Below the pieces are notes generated by a model. It did not search any database. It worked only from the letters and a program-made list of their open reading frames with translations, and was not told the DNA's origin. Below are positions 47,010 through 58,683 of a stretch of DNA of 64,000 nucleotides, piece by piece; position 1 is the first letter of the stretch, and each line of letters opens with the position of its first letter. Source of the DNA: Siderastrea siderea (taxonomy: Eukaryota; Cnidaria; Anthozoa; Scleractinia; Rhizangiidae); assembly GCA_964030785.1 (NCBI GenBank), contig OZ034968.1:38609186-38673185 (forward strand), given 5' to 3'. The position numbers were made by a program, and so were the translations under genes.

Positions 47010-49085
47010 GATGCTGCTGGTCTGTTGAGTAACTTTATTGCGAAAAAGTTGTCGAATCTCCCGTATTTGTATCCAGGTCTCAACATATCCAGTTTCTGGT
47101 TTGGCATTTTAACAGCGATTCACTGACGTAACTGATATTGAGTGACAAATGAAGATAACTACAGTAAGCTTCTTATATAAGGAAAAGCCTAAACTTGCCT
47201 TGACAAATATACAGTTTGTCGGTTTGCGCGCGAAAATGGGATGTCATTGAAAAGAATGACGCACAATTTGACGAGTCTATTCGTGCTTAAAAGCTACATG
47301 AATAATTTCTTACTTTTGAATGAATAACGTGACCAGCCAAACTATTTCCTTTCAAAACACGTACGTGGGGGATAGGTTTCACGTTTCCTAATTCCAGAAT
47401 GGTTTGTAAATAAATCGCCTCAATTAAAGGAGCAGAGTGGATGTTAAGGTCAAGTGGTCGCTAAAAGTAAAGCTGATAATAAAACCATGGGTAAAACAGA
47501 GATGAAAAAATAAATGGGAGGCTTATCGATGCCGCATCTTCAGATGTAGTATTATCAACATCTGAACTTTCCGTGTTAACGTACTAAAAATCAACATGAC
47601 TTAAAACTAACAAATTAAGTTGACCATACATAAATATGTGGCGGAAAGACATCTTTGGTTATTTTTAAAATCAGGACTAATCCGTTATATTTTTGTGTCA
47701 CGAGTGTGCAGTTGCAGACAGGTTTAATAGGCGCCCACCATGAGCAAATGAAATCGGAATTGGTTTTGTAAAGGTCCTCTGAGGGGCAAATGAACGAATG
47801 AAAACCAAACTTTCTTCGATAAAAAAGAATACTATATAATCTTTGATATCATTGCTGCAGAACTACTCGTCTTAACAGGTAATTCAAAGACACAAATCAC
47901 CTGACTACCAAGTTACAAATCTGCGGAGATCTATCTTTTTCACATCACGTTCAGTGCCTCACATATGCCATAGGCGGTTATGCTTAATTTCACTGCAAAA
48001 ATTCCAACAACGCAATTTTTGTTTCCACTTATATTTACAGACAAAACTCTTCCTTGTTACTTTAAGCGCCACTTCATAAGAGCCAAACTATTTCTCAAGC
48101 TTCTTTACTACTTAAAAGGTCATGCATTGACGATAAAGCTACATGTGACGGTTTATTTTCCGCAAGTTGCGCATGCCATTGAACAAAATGCTTAAGTTCC
48201 GCTTTGTTCCAAACTGGCTCAAAAAGAGTTTAAAAGCTGTTTATTGACTAGGACATTTGTTCTTTCTGTAGAAGAAGAAAGAAAATATAGTAGTGCAGAG
48301 ACCATTGCAAAATTGCAGATGTTCACGTAGCGGTTCTGTATAGACATTCATCAAACAAAATCGAGAATCTGTCTGTTTGAATTCGGATTCTTTGTGTTTG
48401 GCAATGTACTAAAATCTAATTGGTGCAAAATTTTCAAGCCGAGCGGTGATTACATACTATCCGAGACTGAGAAAAGCTCAAAAGGACTGATGGCCTTGTA
48501 AACCAGAGCCTTTTGAAATTGCAGTTGAGACCCTAGAGCGTGTCATTAAAAAAAAAAGGCTACTAAACAGTACTCTTGTACAACAATGTTTTTTTACTAA
48601 AGATTTTTGCCAAACAATTGGACACTCCTGCGATTGAAATGGCGTTGTGTTTTTGTTTGTTACTTTTTTTTAACACAGCTCACAGACAAAAATAAATTAC
48701 CCGAACGGAAAACTAAGGCGCCTGAACTCTCCCACACAGTGTTCGTTGCTCGTCAGATCCCGGTGAAGTGAACAAGCCCAAAAATGAACCCGCGGAGAAG
48801 TGTTTCCGACCCCGAGGTTTCCGTAAAACCACCCCAACCTGGAATTTCGGCTATGGCGCAAAGGAATACCACGCGTGAAGTTGTTTCTATTAAATGAAAG
48901 CGAGAAGCTCTTTAGGTTTATGTCCAATTGCACTACACATAACCAAGGATGAAACAAAAAATGAACAGAAGCAATTTATATGATTAAAAAGAGCATATAA
49001 TGGTTCTTTTGTAAACTAGATCCTTTATAACTAAATTAAGCAATTGACGATACACAAGACGCAAATAAAGCAGATTATGACAAAC

Positions 49086-49140
49086 CTTCTGACCTTGCCA
49101 GAATAGCAGCAAAGAGGCTAACCAATAATACGATTTTCAT
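49086..49140 (-). CDS. Duplicate CAP-type signal-peptide first exon (copy b)
   Basis: 55 nt on minus, ATG to donor GTTTGT: MKIVLLVSLFAAILARSE plus one base, the same length and phase as exon 1 of CAP gene 2. It could splice to the exon at 44916 as an alternative first exon, or be an orphan left by the tandem duplication. The donor is weaker (GTTTGT) than in the other copies. Confidence 0.6.
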
Positions 49141-52100
49141 GATGTTGCTGGTCTGTTGAGTAATTCTTATTGCGAAACAGTTGTCCTCGAATCTCCCGTA
49201 TTTGTATCCAGGTCTCAACATATCTAGTTTCTGGTTTGGCATTTTGATAGCGATTCACTGACGTAACTGATATTGAGTGACAAATGAAGATGACTACAGT
49301 AAGCTTCTTAGATGAGGAAAAGCCTAAACTTGCCTTGACAAATATATTTTTTGTTGGATTGCGCGCGAAAATGGGATGTCATTCAAAAGAATGACGCACA
49401 ATTTCACGAGTCTATTCGTGCGTTAATAAACGCTACATGGATAATTTCTTACTTTTGAATGAATAACGTGACTAGCCAGACTATTTCCTTTCAAAACACG
49501 TACGTGGGCGATAGGTTTCACGGTTTTAAATTCCAGAATGGTTTGTAAATAAATCGCCTCAATTAAAGCAGCAGAGTGTATGTTAAGGTCAAGTGGTCGC
49601 TAAAAGTAAAGCTGATAGTAAAACTATGAGTAAAACAGAGATGGAAAAATAAATGGGAGGTTTATCGATGTCGCATCTTCCGATGTAGTATTATCGACAT
49701 CTGAACATTCCTAGTGTCAAAGTATTAAACATCAACATGACTTAAAACAAATCACGTTGAGCATACAAAAATATGTGGCGGGAAGACATCTGTGGTTGTA
49801 TCAAAGATCAGGACTAATCCGTTATGGTTTTGTGTCACGAGTGAGCACCTGCAGACGGGTCTAATAGGCGCCCCCATGCATGCTTCAGTTGTAACAGGCA
49901 ATAAAGTTAATGGAATTACACTTCTGAGAATTCCCAACAGAAGTCCGGCCTGGTCCGGACCAAGGAGCTTTTTTAAGTTTAACCGCACCTTCTGACTTTG
50001 GTAGCTTTTTCAACTTACATAATTTTTTTTTTGGGGGGGGGGGGGGTGGTGTTGGAATCTCGTTTGTGACATAATTAAAAATTTTAACAGAACATGATTA
50101 AAAGAGGACGGTATTACACGCAAGAAACCGAAGATTTCTTGCCCGCAAAATCGAAGGAAAAATTGACCTTCCTTCCATCTGCTGACAAACTTCCCTGGAC
50201 GTTGGGTTGACCTATTTTGGTTGACCTTTTTTCTCAGAACGTAACACCGAGGAGTCAAACCAGTTTGCTCTACAAGCGTTAGTTGTGAAGCCTGACTGGT
50301 GAAAAATAACGTACGTGTACAAGAAAGCTTAAAACTGAACAATTATGAGAACATACACTGAAGTAGGTATGTTGTTTTGAGGCCCTGTTTAATAGACGTA
50401 TAGCCTAGTAAGCGATTATGCGTTCAGCCTCTAGATAATTGGCTTTATAAAGGGATCAGTAGATGTGATCCTCCCCACGTTACTGTTACATGGATAATTT
50501 CTTACTTTTGAATGAATAACGTGACTAGCCAGACTATTTCCTTTCAAAACACGTACGTGGGGGATAGGTTTCACGTTTCCTAATTCCAGAATGGTTTGTA
50601 AATAAATCGCCTCAATTAAAGGAGCAGAGTGTATGTTAAGGTCAAGTGGTCGCTAAAAGTAAAGCTGATAATAAAACCATGGGTAAAACAGAGATGAAAA
50701 AATAAATGGGAGGCTTATCGATGCCGCATCTTCAGATGTAGTATTATCAACATCTGAACATTCCCAGTGTTAACGTACTAAAAATCAACATGACTTAAAA
50801 CTAACAAATTAAGTTGACCATACATAAATATGTGGCGGAAAGACATCTTTGGTTATTTTTAAAATCAGGACTAATCCGTTATATATTTGTGTCACGAGTG
50901 TGCAGCTGCAGACGGGTTTAATAGGCGCCCACCATGAGGAAATGAAATCGGAATTGGTTTTGTAAAGGTCCTCTGAGGGGCAAATGAACGAATGAAAACC
51001 AAACTTTCTTCGATAAAAAAGAATACTATATTATCTTTGATATCATTGCTGCAGAACTACTCGTCTTATCAGGTAATTCAAAGACACAAATCACCTGACT
51101 ACCAAGTTACAAATCTGCGGAGATCTATCTTCTTCACATCACGTTCAGTGCCTCATATATGCCATAGGCGGTTATGCTTAATTTCACTGCAAAAATTCCA
51201 ACAACGCAATTTTTGTTTCCACTTATATTTACAGACAAAACTCTTCCTTTTTTACTTTAAGCGCCACTTCATAAGAGCCAAACTATTTCTCAAGCTTCTT
51301 TACTACTTAAAAGGTCATGCATTGACGATAAAGCTACATGTGACGGTTTATTTTCCGCAAGTTGCGCATGCCATTGAACAAAATGCTTAAGTTCCGCTTT
51401 GTTCCAAACTGGCTCAAAAAGAGTTCAAAAGCTGTTTATTGACTAGGATACTTGTTCTTTCTGTAGGAGAAGAAAGAAAATTTAGTAGTGCAGAGACCAT
51501 TGCAAAATTGCAGATGTTCACGTAGCGGTTCTGTAAAGACATTCATCAAACACAATCGAGAATCTTTGTCTGATTGAATTCGGATTCTTTGTGTTTGGCA
51601 ATGTACTAAAATCTAATTGGTGCAAAATTTTCAAGCCGAGTGGTGATTACATACTATCCGAGACTGAGAAAAGCTCAAAAGAACTGATCGCCTTGTAAAC
51701 CAGAGTCTTTTAAAATTGCACTCGAGACCCTAGAGCGTGTCATTAAAAAAAAAACTACTAAACAGTACTCTTGAACAACAATGCTTGTTTTATTAAAGAT
51801 TTTTGCCAAACAGTTGGACACTCCTGCGATTGAAATGGCGTTGTGTTTTTGTTTGTTACTTTTTTTAACACAGCTCACAGCCAAAAATAAATTACCCGAA
51901 CGGAAACTAAGGCACCTGAACTCTCCCACACAGTGTTCATTGCTCGTCAGACCCCGGTGAAGTGAACAAGCCCAAAACTGAATCCGCGGAGAAGTGTTTC
52001 CGACCCCGAGGTTTCCGTAAAACCACCCCAACCTGGAATTTCGGCTATGGCGCAAAGGAATACCACGCGTGAAGTTGTTTCTATTAAATGAAAGCGAGAA

Positions 52101-52289
52101 GCTCTTTAGGTTTATGTCCAATTGTACTACGCGTAACCAAGGATGAAACAAAAAATGAACAGAAGCAATTTATATGATTAAAAAGAGCATATAATGGTTC
52201 TTTTGTAAACTAGATCCTTTATAACTAAATTAAGCAATTGACGATACACAAGACTCAAATAAAGCAGATTAGCTCAGATTATAACATAC

Positions 52290-52344
52290 CTTCTGACCTT
52301 GCCAGAATAGCAGCAAAGAGGCTAACCAATAATACGATTTTCAT
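52290..52344 (-). CDS. Duplicate CAP-type signal-peptide first exon (copy c)
   Basis: 55 nt on minus, identical peptide to copy b, with donor GTATGT as in gene 2's own exon. The phase fits exon 2 of CAP gene 2 about 7.4 kb away. No other CAP exons lie between, so it is an alternative promoter exon or an orphan. Confidence 0.6.
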
Positions 52345-54420
52345 GATGTTGCTGGTCTGTTGAGTAACTCTTATTGCGAAAAGGTTGTCCGCGAATCTCG
52401 CGTATTTGTATCCAGGTCTCAACATATCTAGTTTCTGGTTTGGCATTTTGATAGCGATTCACTGACGTAACTGATATTGAGTGACAAATGAAGATGACTA
52501 CAGTAAGCTTCTAATATATAAGGAAAAGCCTTACCTTGCCTTGACAATAATATTGTTTGTTGGATTGCGCGCGAAAATGGGATGTCATTCAAAAGAATGA
52601 CGCACAATTTCACGAGTCTATTCATGCGTTAATAAACGCTACACGGATAATTTCTTACTTTTGAATGAATAACGTGACTAGCCAGACTATTTCCTTTCAA
52701 AACACGTACGTGGGCGATAGGTTTCACGGTTTTAAATTCCAGAATGGTTTGTAAATAAATCGCCTCAATTAAAGCAGCAGAGTGGTTTTAAGGTCAAGTG
52801 GTCGCTAAAAGTAAAGCTGATAGTAAAACTATGGGTAAAACAGAGATGAAAAAATAAATGGGAGGTTTATCGATGTCGCATCTTCTGATGTAGTATTATC
52901 AACATCTGAACATTCCTAGTGTCAACGTATTAAACATCAACATGACTTAAAACAAATCACGTTGAGCATACAAAAATATGTGGCGGGAAGACATCTGTGG
53001 TTGTATCAAAGATCAGGACTAATCCGTTATGGTTTTGTGTCACGAGTGAGCACCTGCAGACGGGTCTAATAGGCGCCCCCATGCATGCTTCAGTTGTAAC
53101 AGGCAATAAAGTTAATGGAATTACACTTCTGAGAATTCCCAACAGAAGTCCGGCCTGATCCGGACCAAGGAGCTTTTTTAAGTTAAACCGCACCAGCTGA
53201 CTTTGGTAGCTTTTTCAACTTACATAATTTTTTTTGGGGGGGGGGTGGTGGTGTTGGAATCTCGTTTGTGACATAATTAAAAATTTTAACAGAACATGAT
53301 TAAAAGAGGACGGTATTACACGCAAGAAACCGAAGATTTCTTGCCCGCAAAATCGAAGGAAAAATTGACCTTCCTTCCCTCTGCTGACAAACTTCCCTGG
53401 ACGCTGGGTTGACCTATTTTGGTTGACCTTTTTTCTCAGAACGTAACACTGAGGAGTCGAACCAGTTTGCTCTATAAGCGTTAGTCGTGAAGCCTGACTG
53501 GTGAAAAATAACGTACGTGTACAAGAAAGCTTAAAACAATTATGAGAACATACACTGAAGTAAATATGTTGTTTTGAGGCCCCGTTTAATAGACGTATAG
53601 CCGAGCAAGCGATTATGCGTTCAGCCTCTAGATAATTGGCTTTATAAAGGGATCAGTAGATGTGATCCTCCCCACGTTACTGTTAAGCTGCAAGTTTCAG
53701 TTTGGCTGTTGTTGGGTTCGGCGTTCTTTCCTTACCTGGAAAAAACACCTGAAGAAATGAAATCGAGTTGGTTTTGTCAAGGTCCCCTGAGGAGCAAATG
53801 GACGATTGACAACCAAGCCTTCTTCCATGAAAAGAATACTATTATCTTTAATATCATTGCTGCAGAACTACTCGTCTTATCAGGTAATTCAAAGACACAA
53901 ATCACCTGACTACCAAGTTACAAATCTGCGGAGATCTATCGTCTTCACATCACGTTCAGTGCCTCATATATGCCATAGGCCGTTATGTTTAATTTCACTG
54001 CAAAAATTCCAACAACGCAATTTTTGTTTCCACTTATATTTACAGACAAAACTCTTCCTTGTTACTTTAAGGGCCACTTCTTTACTACTTAAAGTGCCAC
54101 TGAGACCAGAATTTTGGTATTCCATATTTTTACATTTTCGATCATAGTTTGTGGTTCTTAGTCACCATGCCAAATCTTGACATATTACGACAACTAGAAG
54201 TCGCTTTTTTCGGACGGTTTTTGTCGAGATTTTGCGGCCGCCATTACTGGCCCTTGTTCCGGAAGCTGGCTTGCGAGTGAGCGGAAGTGACGTCGGAGGC
54301 TCACCTCAAACCTAGTGCCTTCACATGGTTACTTGCCACAGGAAAGTAAATTGTCCTCGAGGAAAGATTTCTTGCCAAGTGTTTGTCTACGACTTTGAAA
54401 TCTTCCTTGCTGCAGCAGTA

Positions 54421-54690
54421 ATGACAGGTAGTACTTGTGTTGTACAATGCTACAACAATAAATCCAACCACCGAGCTGGTATTTTCCTTCATTGAAGCCC
54501 TGCGAGCGGACCCGCAATGGAAAAAAGGACAATGTTCGTACTCACACACAGTGCGAATTTCAACCCGAGAGGCATTTTGATCACTTCACGGACGAGTTTT
54601 TCCAGAAGGCTGTTCATGTCGCAAGATCCCACAGGTCGATCATTCCATTGCCCATTCCAACTATATGGAAAAAAGGACCGGAAAAAAACA
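54421..54690 (+). pseudogene. Broken THAP zinc-finger domain
   Basis: From ATG 54421, one frame gives TCVVQCYNNKSNHRAGI (first zinc Cys pair). The second gives IEALRADPQWKKGQ (the FPxDPxxxxxW region). The third gives QCEFQPERHF (remnant of the CxxHF site) and IPLPIPTIW (the AVPTIF-type end). Two frame changes and damage at the Cys-x2-His site show that it is a relic. THAP domains bind DNA and head Kolobok and P-type transposases. Confidence 0.65.
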
Positions 54691-55072
54691 TTATCTGCGC
54701 GAACAAGACGAAAGGTAACTTACCTAATCTTATAACGCAGTTGAAGTGATAGTTTGTTTCTTCTTTAACGCATCCACCATTGTGCAAAACTGATTTTCTT
54801 TTAACGTATTTTGAAATTTATTATCGTCGTGGAAAACCCTTTCAGTTCTGCCGTCTGCTAGCGCAAAGATCCTCGGCGAATGGAATCCTGACCGCCGTGA
54901 TTAAGCTGATATAGTTTGTACTGCTTATCTTTTCCTTTTTTAATTCCGCGTGTGTTAATTTCAGAGCAGTAATCGCTTAGAAGCATGGATATTTATTTTA
55001 TAACATACCATCCTGAATGTGGAGAAACTTTTCTCTCTTTATTCCCTGTCGGTGAACAGTCGATTGACATTA

Positions 55073-56293
55073 TTGTTCGGGTAGTAGCAAAACTTAGGTT
55101 AGGTAATTACAACCTAATGCATCAGTCAATTCCAGCGGTGCCCATCCCCCCCCCCCGGGCATTAGTCGGGCAGTTGCTCACATTTTAATCCCGGGGTGGG
55201 GCATTTGAAATTTTGTCACTGCCCGGGGGTCGGGCATTTGCCTACCCCTGGGACGACCACGGGGCATTTGACAAGGTGAGAAGTGAGAAAAACATTCCGG
55301 TGTAGTCAGTCTGAGGTCGTCCATGATCTTCCATTCCTTTGTTGCTGTTCGCTGATTGATTTCATCGTTTGTTGAATAAATACTGTATCAAGTGAAATTA
55401 ATTCTACGTACTATATGGATTTTTAAGCTATCCGAGATAACCAGTTTAGTAAAAATATTTTATGTTTTTGGCCGTTTGTTAAATACAGATCATGCATTTT
55501 CAGTTCTTCGAAATTATTTAAGCATTTCTTTTAATATGGCTTATTTAATAAAGCACTTATAAGTTGTGTATGTCAAAATCAAATAAATGAACGTGTTATT
55601 GATATTAATAAAGTATCATTATTTTGAAAACAAATGAACAACGGAAGGGGAGACGCACAGGTATAAAATAACCGAAGCGCATTGATAATAATGATGAGTG
55701 ACACTTTTTTCGTTATGATTTATTATTAAAATCTTGAGCAGTGTTGCTTTCTAGATGATCCCGGGGGTGGGGCATTTGCCTTCTATTTTGGTCACACCTT
55801 GGGGCATTTGACGGACTTCCTTGTCCCCACCCCCGGGAATTTGCCGTTTTTTTTTTAAATGCTAATGCCCGGGAGGTTGGCCCGGGGGGGGATGGGCACA
55901 GCTGGAATTGACTGATGCATAAGAATTGAAAATGGAAGACATTCCACCCCTAAACTCCCTGAGCATCTGAGAATTTGTCAATGCTGCAGCCCAAATGAAG
56001 TTGAAAACGAAGTACACTTCCTCTTATCTTGCAATAGATATGATGCAATTAGAATGGACGATATTATTAGTAAATATTCCGATTTCGATTCTTAAAATTG
56101 TATTTCTCTTAAACAGCATTTTTCACTTGTAAAAAATTAGGTTACTTCATTTACGTAGCTTTTGCATTAAGAAATGGATCAATAGACACAGGAATTGTAA
56201 ATTAATCGATTTTGCAACTTTTTTTCTTTCTCCTTTCTATGTGCAATGGCATTTGTGATTGGAAATGCAAATAAAATGTTGTTGTTGTTGTTC
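55073..56293 (+). mobile_element. LINE 3' end (non-LTR retrotransposon), split by a MITE
   Basis: A frame ending KLRLGNYNL before 55115 continues after 55922 as RIENGRH, then LRICQCC and ENEVHFLLSCNRYDAIR, to TAA at 56092-56094. This is the C-terminal Cys-rich segment typical of non-LTR ORF2 proteins. The tail AATAAAATGTTGTTGTTGTTG-type (GTT)n at 56272-56293 looks like the element's 3' end. The 5' limit is uncertain; reverse transcriptase proper is absent. Clade not assignable. Confidence 0.7.
55118..55919. mobile_element. PIF/Harbinger-like MITE inserted in the LINE (802 bp)
   Basis: Ends TGCATCAGTCAATTCCAGC and its complement are followed inside by G/C-rich blocks (CCCATCCCCCC, GGGCATT). 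The target duplication is TAA (55115-55117 and 55920-55922). Removing one TAA and the element rejoins the LINE reading frame, which confirms both insertion and boundaries. Confidence 0.88.
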
Positions 56294-57366
56294 GAGATAA
56301 AGGCTTTAATAGATCGTATCGTCGGTGCGTGGAAATTGAAGTTGGGAAAAAATATCACACTCCACTATTTGCCTAAGGGTTTAACAATGTTATTTATTTT
56401 TACCTGTCATAGCAATCTTAGTAAATGAACTACTAAGAAAAATGATTAAATGTCAAGTTATTATTTTTACGCAGCGAATAAGGCAAGCGAAAGCTTCGTT
56501 TCCTCGGAGGTCCGCATGTTGTTGTTGAGTAGCGGAAAATTTTCCTTGTGGCCGTTTAATTTTGACTACAAATATTTAGATTCCGGTCACACAAGGCCTC
56601 CAGTTCTTGAAAAAAAAAAGGTTTTTATTTATTTCACTTCTTTTGGCTCAGAAAAAGAATTCTATAAAAACTGTTTAAAATATTTAGCAGCGCCAAGCAC
56701 TTGTGTTTCAATGTGTTGAGTGACCACTGTACTATGATAGACACGATAAGCTGCCTGCCAGCTGATTACAACAATTACGGTTTTTCAAGAACGTTTCCCA
56801 GACTATGCCACGAATGGCCAAAAATTTCAATGCTTTTTTTTTATAATATATAATGAACATAAACAACGGCAGACAAAGTATCGCTTCTTTCATTTTCTCC
56901 CACATGATCGACCCATGGTTGAGAATTCGCGAGCATCAAAGTCTAAAGTTTTCATAGGTGTTTTGTCTAAATTTCCACAGCTTAAAAGATCAATTCTTCG
57001 AATAGCATATCTATTTTGCTACAGGTTTACAGGGGATAAAAGTTACACAACCTATCTTGGAATGGACATGATCGCTGGATAGCTGCTGAACAGCTGGCTG
57101 GATCGGCGCTATCCAAGCTTTGAACAACCGAGATGAAACGATAAATTTTATCCACCGGACAGCGACTTATCCGTTGAAAAAGAGTTATCCACTTTTTGAG
57201 CAACTGGGGCCTGAAATACAATCATTGTCTAAGCATATTTCGCTTATGTTTTGAACTCCCGCCAAATAACTCAAATAATATGGCGAGAAAAAAACTTTAA
57301 ACAGTTTGTTGACAAGATTATTAGTTGAAACCTCACATCAGTTCTTACATCGTACGGTAAGAAAAA

Positions 57367-57471
57367 TTATTCATTTGCCGAATGAAACGAATCCTCAGAG
57401 GCTTCGGAAGCTAAAGACTGTTCCGAATCGCAGAAATACTCTTCGGAGGTTTCGCAGTCGACGGTAGACAT
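57367..57471 (-). CDS. Short acidic ORF (34 aa) in the right arm of the TTAA element
   Basis: ATG 57471 to TAA: a Ser/Glu/Asp-rich peptide (MSTVDCETSEEYFCDSEQ then SLASEASEDSFHS), with no known domain. It faces the THAP relic. It may be the first coding part of the element's second gene or chance; kept at low confidence. Confidence 0.25.
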   Translation of the reverse strand: MSTVDCETSEEYFCDSEQSLASEASEDSFHSANE

Positions 57472-57719
57472 CTTCAGTCAAAACACAAGGAAGCGCGACT
57501 GAGGTGAGCCTCTGACGTCACAAGCTATTAAATTGCGCAATCACCCAGGAACGCGTTTTCAGTAATGGCGGACACATTTTACGCGACTTTGGAGCTAAAA
57601 AATATTAGGATGGAAGGTTTTTTGTTCAGTTTTCTGGAGAAATATGAACAAAACGGGATATTCTGCGACAGAATTTGGCCGAAATAAACCTATGAATTTT
57701 CGTCACAGTGGCACTTTAA

Positions 57720-58660
57720 AAGGTCATGCATTGACGATAAAGCTTCATGTGATGGTTTATTTTCCGCAAGTTGCGCATGCCATTGAATAAAATGCTTAAG
57801 TTCCGCTTTGTTCCAAACTGGCTCAAAAAGAGTTTAAAAGCTGTTTATTGACTAGGATATTTGTTCTTTCTGTAGAAGAAGAAAGAAAATTTAGCAGTGC
57901 AGAGACCATTGCAAAATTGCAGATGTTCACGTAGCGGTTCTGTATAGACATTCATCAAACACAATCGAGAATCTTTGTCTGATTGAATTCGGATTCTTTG
58001 TGTTTGGCAATGTACTAAAACGTAATTGGTGCAAACTTTTCAAGCCGAGCGGTGATTACATACTATCAGCGACTGAGAAAAGCTCAAAAGGACCCGGCGT
58101 GATGGCCTTGTAAACCAGAGTCCTTTGAAACTGCGCTTGAGACCCTAGAGCGCGTCATTTAAAAAAAAAAAAAAGCTACTAAACAGTACTCTTGTACAAC
58201 AATGCTCGTTTTACTTAAGATCTTTTGCCAAACAATTGGGCACTCCTGCGATTGAAATGGTGTTGTTTGTTTGTTACTTTTGTTTAACACAGCTCACAGC
58301 CAAAATAAATCAAATCACGCGGACGGAAAACTAAGGCCGGCGCCTGTACTCCCCCACGCAGTGTTCGTTGCTCGTCAGATCCCGGTAAAGTGAACAAGCC
58401 CAAAAATGAACCCGCGGAGGAGTGTTTCCGACCCCGAGGTTTCCGTAAAACCACCCCAACCTGGAATTTCGGCTATGGCGCATTTCCGAAGAGAAGAGCC
58501 AGCAAAGGAATACCGCCCGTGAAGTTGTTTTTATTAATTGAAAGCGAGAAGCTCTTTGGGTACTACGCGTAACCAAGGATGAAACAAAAAAATGAACAGA
58601 ACCAATTTATGTGATTAAAAAGAGCATATAATGGTTCTTTTGTCAACTAGATCCTTCGTA
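57720..58660. repeat. Repeat module A, third copy, right part
   Basis: Continuation of the module begun at 53.76 kb, after the TTAA element. It aligns with 48110-49020 and 51310-52230, slightly more diverged and with small deletions near 58.26 and 58.49 kb. Confidence 0.85.
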
Positions 58661-58683
58661 CTAGATTAATATATTGTTTATTA

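Larger units (their letters stand above)
46900..54092. repeat. Segmental tandem duplication array around CAP exon 1 (period near 3.2 kb)
   Basis: Three kinds of module alternate. E (exon-1 side) is at about 46.9-47.74, 49.03-49.8 and 52.24-53.03 kb, with an exon-less partial copy at 50.49-50.93. A is at 47.75-49.0, 50.93-52.2 and 53.76-54.09, continuing at 57.72-58.66. D is at 49.8-50.49 and 53.03-53.7. Copies are highly alike (e.g. 49752-49988 against 52957-53193, offset 3205). A junction at 50490 joins D directly to the inside of E, consistent with unequal exchange. Frames inside module A have no recognised domain. Confidence 0.85.
54093..57715. mobile_element. TTAA-flanked, THAP-bearing (Kolobok-like) element, 3.6 kb, inserted in repeat module A
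   Basis: Ends AGTGCCACTG / CAGTGGCACT with TTAA on both sides (54089-54092 and 57716-57719). The intact module A copies read straight through this point (TTTACTACTTAAAAGGTC), so the empty site and the duplication are both visible inside the window. The symmetry extends about 220 bp: CGCCATTACTG, and GACGTC-GAGGCTCACCTC near 54292 against its complement near 57500. Inside lie a broken THAP domain, a short acidic ORF, a LINE 3' end and a nested MITE. TTAA plus THAP fits the Kolobok superfamily; no transposase core is present. Confidence 0.85.

Noticed and set aside
50992..51390. Plus-strand frame of 132 codons in module A
   Set aside because: Its counterparts in the other module copies are broken and shorter; no domain or splice signals.
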